DNA from: Paraburkholderia sp. SG-MS1
GTDB taxonomy: Bacteria > Pseudomonadota > Gammaproteobacteria > Burkholderiales > Burkholderiaceae
Reading direction: 5' to 3'
Length of the DNA: 47,365 bases
Assembly: GCF_012275575.1 (NCBI RefSeq)
Contig: NZ_NPIH01000245.1
Span: 14,744 to 62,108 of the forward strand
This document shows positions 42,013 to 47,365 of the stretch, one piece after another (the stretch's first letter is position 1; each line of letters opens with the position of its first letter). The notes beneath the pieces were generated by a model, which was not told the origin of the DNA, made no database searches, and worked only from the letters and a program-made list of their open reading frames with translations. A program made the position numbers and the translations under genes.

Positions 42013-42056
42013 CAGTCTAATGTTCTAAAAAGCGATTTTCATTGTCCTAGTTCATT
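42013..42056 (-). promoter_or_regulatory. Candidate EnuR operator, site 3, in eutB promoter module
   Basis: Read on the minus strand: AATGAACTAGGACAAT (the operator), then GAAAATCGCTTTTT and ACATTAGACTG. The same order and almost the same spacing occur before doeA. A degenerate second copy (TTAGAACATT, minus strand) lies 21 bp away, two helical turns, giving a direct-repeat arrangement as preferred by MocR proteins. The module sits between the enuR stop and the eutB start. Confidence 0.7.
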
Positions 42057-42086
42057 TCATGCACAGGGTGCGAAAGCGGGCTTGCG

Positions 42087-43484
42087 TCACCCGAAATCGT
42101 GCACTTGCGGATACTGTTCGAACACGTCGAGCATCGTCTGCAGCGCGCCGTTGTAAACCTCTTCGCCGACTTCGGCGCCCACGCAGACGCGGACGGCATT
42201 GGGCCGGTCCGCGCCGCGCACCAGAAATGGATCAGGAGACGTCACCGCGATATCGCGATTGCGCAACTCCCTCACCAAACGGTCCGTGCGCCAGTGATCG
42301 GGCACACGCAACCAGGCGGAGAGCGCTTGCGGGTGCGCGCCGAGCACATACTTGCCGAGCGTTTTCTGCAATTGCGCCTGACGCCGCCCCAACCGTTCGC
42401 GCTGTATCTCCACGAGGCGCGCGGCGGTGCCATCCGTAATCCAGCGTGTCGCAACCTCGGCCATCGGCGGGGTCGCCATCCAGCTGCTCACGCGCAGCAC
42501 GCTTTCGGCGCGCAGCGCGAGCCGCCGCGGCGTGGCGAGATAGCCGATTCGCAAACCAGCCATGACCGACTTCGTCAGGCTCGTGCAGTAGAAAGACAAG
42601 TCCGGAATCAGACTGGAAATCGGCGTGGCGGTTTTCGCGGGCAATGGACCGTAGACATCGTCTTCGATCACGTACACCCCGTATCGCTCCGCGATCTTTG
42701 CAATTGCGCGGCGCCGCGAGTCGGGCATCAGCGCGACCGTGGGATTGTTCAAAGTAGGCGTGCAGACGAGAGCCGTGATGCGCTCGCTATCGCACATCTC
42801 CTCGAAATGTTCTGGATGAATGCCGTACTCGTCGATCTCGAGGCCCTTCAGCGTAAAGCCCAGCACATTGGCCGAGCCGATCACGCCGTGATCCGTGAGG
42901 CTTTCGCACAGCACCGTGTCGCCCGGTCCCACGAGCGAAGCCAGCGCCAGAAAGATGCCGTGCGCCGCGCCATTCGTGATGAGCAGCGTATCCGCCGACG
43001 CCGGCATGCCCAACGACGCGAGCCACGCCATACCGGCCTGTCGATGATGCTCGAAACCCGCAATCGGCCGGAACGCGCGAATCCAGGGCTGGTCGTCGAT
43101 AGTGGAAAGTGTGGCGCACACTTTGCGCCACATCGCATCGTGCTCCGCCGTATGAATGATGCGGGCAATCGAAAAGTCGACTACCGAGCGCTCGGCGGTG
43201 TCGAGCATATAGCTCGACATCGTTTCGGTGACGCGCGCCGCCACGAAGCTGCCGCGTCCCACTTCGCAGCGGATCAGCCCTTGCCGCTCCAGTTCTTTAT
43301 ATGCGTTCGTGACGGTTTGCACGCTGATCGCCAGCTCCGCTGCCACGTCGCGTTGCGGCGGCAGACGCGCGCCGGCCGGCAACGACGCGCTTTCTATGTC
43401 GCCCGCGATCGCCTTGACCAGCCGCTTGTATTTAGATTCCACGCCGTGTACCGCGCGCAGAGTTTCGCGCCACTGCTCGATCAC
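42087..43484 (-). CDS. enuR: MocR/GntR-type regulator EnuR of ectoine catabolism
   Basis: A 465-residue MocR protein: N-terminal GntR winged helix (LPPQRDVAAELAISVQTVTN, then GLIRCEVGRGSFVAAR) and a C-terminal class I aminotransferase domain with the PLP lysine Lys305 in CTSLTKSVMAGLRIG. In Ruegeria, EnuR represses the ectoine genes and is released by acetyl-diaminobutyrate or diaminobutyrate bound through PLP. The start is a GTG at 43484 with GGAGG five bases upstream; a longer frame begins at a TTG at 43568 that lies inside operator site 4. Position at the head of eutBC-doeB and the operator copy upstream point to control of the whole island and of itself. Confidence 0.88.
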   Translation of the reverse strand: MIEQWRETLRAVHGVESKYKRLVKAIAGDIESASLPAGARLPPQRDVAAELAISVQTVTNAYKELERQGLIRCEVGRGSFVAARVTETMSSYMLDTAERSVVDFSIARIIHTAEHDAMWRKVCATLSTIDDQPWIRAFRPIAGFEHHRQAGMAWLASLGMPASADTLLITNGAAHGIFLALASLVGPGDTVLCESLTDHGVIGSANVLGFTLKGLEIDEYGIHPEHFEEMCDSERITALVCTPTLNNPTVALMPDSRRRAIAKIAERYGVYVIEDDVYGPLPAKTATPISSLIPDLSFYCTSLTKSVMAGLRIGYLATPRRLALRAESVLRVSSWMATPPMAEVATRWITDGTAARLVEIQRERLGRRQAQLQKTLGKYVLGAHPQALSAWLRVPDHWRTDRLVRELRNRDIAVTSPDPFLVRGADRPNAVRVCVGAEVGEEVYNGALQTMLDVFEQYPQVHDFG

Positions 43485-43567
43485 CGCCGCCTCCGCAATG
43501 TAGGGGTTCCACGTTTCGCATTTGTCTGCGTCGCCCCAATATTGCGGCCAAACGGTGTACGGAAACA

Positions 43568-43583
43568 ATTGTCCTAGAGCATT
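43568..43583 (-). promoter_or_regulatory. Candidate EnuR operator, site 4, upstream of enuR
   Basis: Minus strand AATGCTCTAGGACAAT, 84 bp upstream of the chosen enuR start. Two nearby ATTGGA elements (43581, 43595 on the plus strand) echo its left end. Fits autoregulation of enuR. Confidence 0.65.
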
Positions 43584-43729
43584 GGAGGATAAAAATTGGA
43601 TCTATATTGTGTTGTTGTCGGGAGATGGGCTGAATGGACCGGCGCGTAGGCGCTTCGTGGAGATGCGCAGTAGCGACTTGCAGCGCCCGTCGAAGCACAC
43701 GGCGTGAGCACGGAAGTTGTTGCAGTGCA

Positions 43730-45085
43730 TCACCTGCTGCGCGGCGCCGATCGAGTCTCCGACACCAGCACCTCGGCGCATAGCGCGCTTTGCCCCAACG
43801 CCCCTTCACTCTGCTGCAGATCGAGTCCGCAATCGTTGACTTTAGGCGCCCATTTCCGCCTCAACAGCACTACGGTGCTCGTCGCGCCCAGCATAAGGAA
43901 CACGAAAATCGCCAGCATGGGCAGCGTGTAGCTGCCCCCGAGATGCAGCAACCAGCCCGACAGGCTGGCCGAAATCCCGCCCGCCAGACTGGTGGCGACC
44001 TGCTGCAAGCCGGTGTTCAAACCGACCGCCTGCCTGGGGATCAAAGTCAGTTTGACGAGCGCCAGGTTGTTCGCGGTGACGAGGCCGAGCAGCGAGAGCG
44101 AAACCACATTCCAGAACAAAGCCATCTGCGGCGAGGGCGTATACGCGCCCAGCAAGACGGTCGTTCCACCGATAAACCCGGCCACGATAAACGACTTGCG
44201 CACCACCACCGCATCATGGCCACGCGCGATGAGCCGGTCGGCCGCCAATCCCGCAAAGGCCGCCACAATCGCGATGCCGGCAAAACTGACGAGCGTGTAC
44301 AGCCCCGATTGCTTCAGCGAAAGGCCGCGCTGTTCAACCAGATACGCGGGCATCCACGTCATGCAGTAGAAGGAGAAATAGCTGTAGCAGAAGTTGGTAA
44401 TCAGTCCACCCCACACCACCGGACTTGCCAGCAGGTTGCCAAGCGGAACCGAGGCGGCCCGCTGCTTCGCCACTGTCAGCTCCGCTTTGGACGGGAAATC
44501 GTTGCGCAGCAGCATCAACCATGGCATCAGCCAGATGAGCCCGACCAGGCCCGTGGCAATGAACATGGTCTTCCAGGAACTCGTGACGATCAGCCAGGCC
44601 GCAATCGGCGCACCGAGCGCCGGCCCCATCTTGCCGCCGATTGAAAAGATCCCGAGGGCCGTGCCTTTCTCTGTTTCCTTGAAATTGTTGGCGAGGTAGC
44701 GATATGTAGCGGGCACCACCACGGCTTCAGCGGCGCCAATCAGCAGTCGCACGAGAATCAGCGCGGATAGCGTGGTGACCAGCCCGGTGGCCGCGGCCGC
44801 CAGGCACCAGAGCACAAAGCAGATCGAGTAAGGCCATTTCACGCCGTAGCGATCGACGAGCCAGCCCATTGGCAACTGGAGCAGACCGTAGGACCAGAAC
44901 ACCGCGGAGCCGAGCCAGCCGCGTTGAACATGCGTCAACGTGAATTCCCGCACGAATTGATGGTCCGCGAGCGCGGCGGACATACTCGTGCGATCCACAA
45001 AAGAGATCATCAGCCCGAGCGCAAGCAGTATGAGAATGCTCCAGCGATTCTCAGGGCGTATCCCTTTCTGCCGAGTGGTCTCCAT
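43730..45085 (-). CDS. MFS transporter, anion:cation symporter type
   Basis: A 451-residue, 12-helix major facilitator. Early motif SFVDRTSMSAALADHQFVRE and YGLLQLPMGWLVDRYGVKW are typical of the anion:cation symporter family, which carries hexuronates, tartrate, phthalate and similar organic anions. The start at 45085 has GGAG at suitable spacing. It ends a minus-strand run with the aldolase, the TPP enzyme remnant and the decarboxylase-like gene, so it probably imports that pathway's substrate. The last 35 residues are a hydrophilic tail. Confidence 0.85.
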   Translation of the reverse strand: METTRQKGIRPENRWSILILLALGLMISFVDRTSMSAALADHQFVREFTLTHVQRGWLGSAVFWSYGLLQLPMGWLVDRYGVKWPYSICFVLWCLAAAATGLVTTLSALILVRLLIGAAEAVVVPATYRYLANNFKETEKGTALGIFSIGGKMGPALGAPIAAWLIVTSSWKTMFIATGLVGLIWLMPWLMLLRNDFPSKAELTVAKQRAASVPLGNLLASPVVWGGLITNFCYSYFSFYCMTWMPAYLVEQRGLSLKQSGLYTLVSFAGIAIVAAFAGLAADRLIARGHDAVVVRKSFIVAGFIGGTTVLLGAYTPSPQMALFWNVVSLSLLGLVTANNLALVKLTLIPRQAVGLNTGLQQVATSLAGGISASLSGWLLHLGGSYTLPMLAIFVFLMLGATSTVVLLRRKWAPKVNDCGLDLQQSEGALGQSALCAEVLVSETRSAPRSR

Positions 45086-45101
45086 CAATTCGTCTCCGAT
45101 C

Positions 45102-45220
45102 ATTTGCGTTTTTTTGTTTGATGCAAATTTGACTGCTTTGCTGCTTATCCGGCGACACTCTTGCCGGAATCACTTCTGGACGTCGCTACGAGGGGCATCA
45201 GTTCAGCACAGATGCTCCTC
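45102..45220 (-). other. Intercistronic region with three hairpins before the MFS gene
   Basis: Three inverted repeats: GAGGGGCATC/GATGCTCCTC at 45190-45220 (10 bp, one G-T pair), TCCGGC/GCCGGA at 45148-45168, and ATTTGC/GCAAAT at 45102-45128, the last next to the ribosome site. The first could act as an mRNA stabiliser or partial terminator after the decarboxylase-like gene; the last could hide the translation start. Confidence 0.4.
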
Positions 45221-45235
45221 GCAGTGTTCCTTCGT

Positions 45236-46132
45236 TTACCCGAGGCTACCCGTCACATCGTCGAACAGTTCATCGACCGACAGACGGCGTGCAATGATCT
45301 TCTGATCGAGCGCCCAGTCGATCGCCAGTTGCAGACCTTTGCGGTTCGCCTCCAGCCCGATCGGCGGAAACACCGCAGGCACCCCTTCAGCGAGCTCACG
45401 GCTTTCGACGATCATCCGGTACAGCTCCCGCACCACATCCGGGCGCTGCTTCGAGATGTCCTCGTGCACCACGAACATGTGATTGATCGGCACCACGTTC
45501 TCCCGTGCGAACCAGTCTTTCGCCGCCGCCTGCGCATTCGGCACCAGCGTGCGGACCCGCTCGTCCTTCGGCATGTCTTCACCGAGCAGCGCAGCGGCCA
45601 GTTCCCCCTTGAGCATCATCTCGGGAATCGACGAACCCGCCGGCAGACGCTCGCAGTTCTCCGGGTCGCGGTACTCCGCGAGATGCCCGTCACCGAGCGT
45701 CATCCACGTCACTTTGTCGAGATCGACCCCGTATTCGTGGCGCAGAATGCCGCGAATCCACAGCGCGGTGGTCTGCGTGTAGGTGCGAACACCGACCTTC
45801 CGGCCTTCGATATCCTTCGGATCGAGGTGGCCGAAGTCGATGTTGAAACCCGCGCAATGATGCTGGAAGCGCCCGGAAACCGGCGTCGGCAACAAGATGT
45901 ACGGCTTGCCATACGCCCTGGCCTGCAGGAACGTGACGATCGCCAGTTCGCCCGCGTCGAATTTGTTCTCGCGCACCATCGCCTTGAAGCCGTTATGGGC
46001 CGGCGTCGGTCCGCAATAGTCGAGCTTCACGATGTCCGACGCCACGCGGCCGTCCTTCATCGCCTTCGTGACCGGATAGTCGGCCAGATTGGTGCGCAAC
46101 GTGGGTACTTCAGTCAGGGTCGTCGTTGTCAT
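45236..46132 (-). CDS. 4,5-dihydroxyphthalate decarboxylase-like protein
   Basis: A 298-residue protein with the pattern of 4,5-dihydroxyphthalate decarboxylase homologues, which share the periplasmic-binding-protein fold but lack a signal peptide: ANLADYPVTKAM-like start, FDAGELAIVTFLQARAYGKP, GRKVGVRTYTQTTALWIRGI. AAGGACG precedes the ATG. Many relatives are annotated as decarboxylases without proof. In this operon it would act on an aromatic or dicarboxylic intermediate, but the pathway is not known. Confidence 0.75.
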   Translation of the reverse strand: MTTTTLTEVPTLRTNLADYPVTKAMKDGRVASDIVKLDYCGPTPAHNGFKAMVRENKFDAGELAIVTFLQARAYGKPYILLPTPVSGRFQHHCAGFNIDFGHLDPKDIEGRKVGVRTYTQTTALWIRGILRHEYGVDLDKVTWMTLGDGHLAEYRDPENCERLPAGSSIPEMMLKGELAAALLGEDMPKDERVRTLVPNAQAAAKDWFARENVVPINHMFVVHEDISKQRPDVVRELYRMIVESRELAEGVPAVFPPIGLEANRKGLQLAIDWALDQKIIARRLSVDELFDDVTGSLG

Positions 46133-46160
46133 TGATGTGCGTCCTTATGCTTGAATGGGG

Positions 46161-46507
46161 TTAAAGCCTCACCTCGATGAGGCACGGACCGGCCTCGTTC
46201 ACCGAGTCCGCCATCGCCTGATGGAAGGCTTCGGCCGTGTCGACGGCGACGGCGCGCACGCCCATGCCCTGCGCCATCGCCAGCCAGTCGATACGCGGGC
46301 GATCGATATCGATCACGGGCTTGCCTTTCATCCGGTAATAGCCGTCCGCTGCGCCTGTGCAGACGCCTTCGAACAGACACAGGACGCTGCGCATCTGCGG
46401 GTTCTCCAGCGCCTTCAGGAAGTGCATCTCCGAGGTGCCGGGTTCGCGAGCCAGACGTCGACGCCCTGAGCGGTAAGCGTCCGGACCAGGCTTGCGGCTC
46501 CGTTCAT
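46161..46507 (-). pseudogene. Thiamine-diphosphate enzyme (acetolactate synthase-like), internally deleted and frameshifted
   Basis: From the ATG at 46507 (overlapping the aldolase stop as TGATG) the frame reads MNGAASLVRTLTAQGVDVWL, then AN and P. The family's next residues GTSEMHFLKALENPQMRSVL appear one frame off, explained by one lost G in CCCGGC near 46440. After CLFEGVCTGAADGYYRMK the sequence jumps to the far C-terminal end, IDIDRPRIDWLAMAQGMGVR to CLIEVRL. So the middle, roughly 380 residues with most of the domain structure, is gone. The two ends match the 500-550-residue acetolactate synthase/benzoylformate decarboxylase-like proteins of Burkholderia. Confidence 0.85.
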
Positions 46508-47364
46508 CAGTATCCCGCCAGCTCGCGCGCCGCGCCGACCACGCCATAGCTGCGCTGCGGCGCCGACATCAGGAAGCGGTAGCCTTCCTTGAGCAGTCGC
46601 TCGTGATTCTTCGCGGTGGTGTGCGGATTGCCGACCACCACGTTGTGCTTGTGGCAGGTCTCGACGATCTGGCGCATTGCGTCGAGCACTTCGGGATGTT
46701 CGTACTGACGCGGAAAGCCGAGCTCCTGGCTCAGGTCGCCTTCACCGATCAGGATGAAGCCGATGCCGGGCACGTTCGAGAGGATGTCGTCGAGGTTGCC
46801 GATCGCCTCGGTGCTTTCGCACATCAGGCCGACGAGAATCTCGCCTTCCGGAGCCAGCGGCCATACGTCGGCTTTCCTGTAGTAATCGGCCATGCTCAAA
46901 CCCCAGTAGCGTGCGGCCGTGGCGGGGCCATCGCCGCGCACACCTTTGGGCTCATATAGCGGCGCGTTTTTCGGGCGCGCATAGCGGCACGAGGCCACCG
47001 CGTTACAGGCCTGCTCCACCGTCGCCACGTGCGGCCACACCACGCCGTAGGCGCCGCGATCGAGCACCTGCTTGGCGAACGCCTGATTCATCTCCACACC
47101 GTTGGACGGAATGCGGGCAATTGGCGTCACGCGCGGTGCGACTGAACCGGACTCGGCAATCTGCTTGCGGTTGAGCATGTACTGCAATGCATCGCCGAGC
47201 GCCGAGACGTCGTACGGGTTGTGCTCCATTTCGAAGACGATGCCGTCATACGGCGCATCGCTCATCTCGATGGCGCTCTGCTTGTCCAGTTTCGAAAACG
47301 CGGTGAAGGCGGGCTTGCCGGATTCGAATGCGCGGATGATGCTGTTGAGGCGGGTGTCGCTCAT
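46507..47364 (-). CDS. HpcH/HpaI-family aldolase
   Basis: A 285-residue TIM-barrel class II aldolase of the HpcH/HpaI/citrate-lyase-beta family. Metal-binding region FEMEHNPYD and GEGDLSQELG, with RIPSNG and VWPHV segments, are seen. Relatives cleave 4-hydroxy-2-oxo acids to pyruvate (or pyruvate-like) and an aldehyde. The start ATG is the second-last codon position of the window, so upstream sequence and ribosome site are not visible. First visible gene of the operon running to the MFS transporter; its stop overlaps the start of the broken TPP enzyme. Confidence 0.85.
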   Translation of the reverse strand: MSDTRLNSIIRAFESGKPAFTAFSKLDKQSAIEMSDAPYDGIVFEMEHNPYDVSALGDALQYMLNRKQIAESGSVAPRVTPIARIPSNGVEMNQAFAKQVLDRGAYGVVWPHVATVEQACNAVASCRYARPKNAPLYEPKGVRGDGPATAARYWGLSMADYYRKADVWPLAPEGEILVGLMCESTEAIGNLDDILSNVPGIGFILIGEGDLSQELGFPRQYEHPEVLDAMRQIVETCHKHNVVVGNPHTTAKNHERLLKEGYRFLMSAPQRSYGVVGAARELAGY

Positions 47365-47365
47365 G

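Noticed and set aside
43442..43568. enuR start at the TTG 43568 or GTG 43442
   Set aside because: TTG 43568 lies within operator site 4 and has no ribosome site; GTG 43442 has none either. GTG 43484 has GGAGG at ideal spacing.
42099..43577. Plus-strand open frame of 492 codons
   Set aside because: Exact antisense of enuR; its composition (Arg/His-rich) and lack of any motif show it is a mirror of a high-GC gene.
1..47365. CRISPR arrays, tRNA/rRNA genes, insertion sequences or phage attachment sites
   Set aside because: I looked for spaced direct repeats, transposase motifs and terminal inverted repeats and saw none. The only tandem repeats are the heptamer at 17855 and the short GCGATCAC pair at 13660.

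Overview
The window reads as a piece of a high-GC betaproteobacterial genome, most likely Paraburkholderia, Caballeronia or a close Burkholderiaceae relative. The signs are a Burkholderiales-type trimeric porin with an SSVTLYG mature start, a short secreted peptide of DUF4148 type, dense LysR-type regulators, and strongly G/C-biased third codon positions. There are no rRNA, tRNA, CRISPR or intact insertion sequences that I can see.

Left part (1-26.7 kb) is mixed accessory chromosome. It holds a Tat-exported family-VIII-like serine hydrolase broken by a one-base frameshift, three LysR regulators, an alpha/beta hydrolase, a low-affinity iron permease family protein, a cytosolic RsbRD-type histidine kinase divergent from a PAS-PAS-kinase-REC-REC hybrid, an MBL hydrolase, a VOC (glyoxalase-like) protein, a membrane GGDEF-EAL protein, a porin, and a sensor kinase whose H-box is degenerate. 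Next comes a probable 3-hydroxybenzoate 4-monooxygenase with its MarR regulator (mobA-mobR), then a GH28 pectinase lipoprotein and a GFA-family protein. Gene remnants lie between them: a D-lactate dehydrogenase 5' end (4.9-5.1 kb), and an alpha/beta hydrolase 3' end joined to a frameshifted MFS transporter (16.9-17.9 kb).

Central-right part (26.7-43.6 kb) is a complete ectoine/hydroxyectoine catabolic island. On the minus strand are ehuA-ehuB-ehuC-ehuD (uptake ABC transporter), eutA and a ProP-like osmoprotectant symporter. Divergent from these, on the plus strand, are doeA (ectoine hydrolase) and a zinc-less alcohol dehydrogenase/quinone reductase-type gene that ends in a strong terminator. 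Converging on the minus strand are enuR (MocR regulator), eutB, eutC, doeB, doeX (AsnC/Lrp), doeC and doeD. The pathway can be read end to end: uptake, removal of the hydroxyl of hydroxyectoine by EutABC, ring opening by DoeA, deacetylation by DoeB, transamination by DoeD, and oxidation to aspartate by DoeC. The most useful new observation is a 16-bp element, AWTGMWCTAGVACAWT, found four times in exactly the three control regions of this island (ehuA/doeA divergent gap twice, eutB promoter, enuR upstream). It is the natural candidate for the EnuR operator. Two of the copies sit in a longer shared promoter module of about 43 bp upstream of doeA and eutB.

Right end (43.7-47.4 kb) is a minus-strand operon: HpcH/HpaI-type aldolase, a thiamine-diphosphate enzyme reduced to its two ends by an internal deletion plus a frameshift, a 4,5-dihydroxyphthalate decarboxylase-like protein, and an anion:cation symporter family MFS transporter. 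Its substrate is unknown, and the broken enzyme suggests the pathway is decaying.
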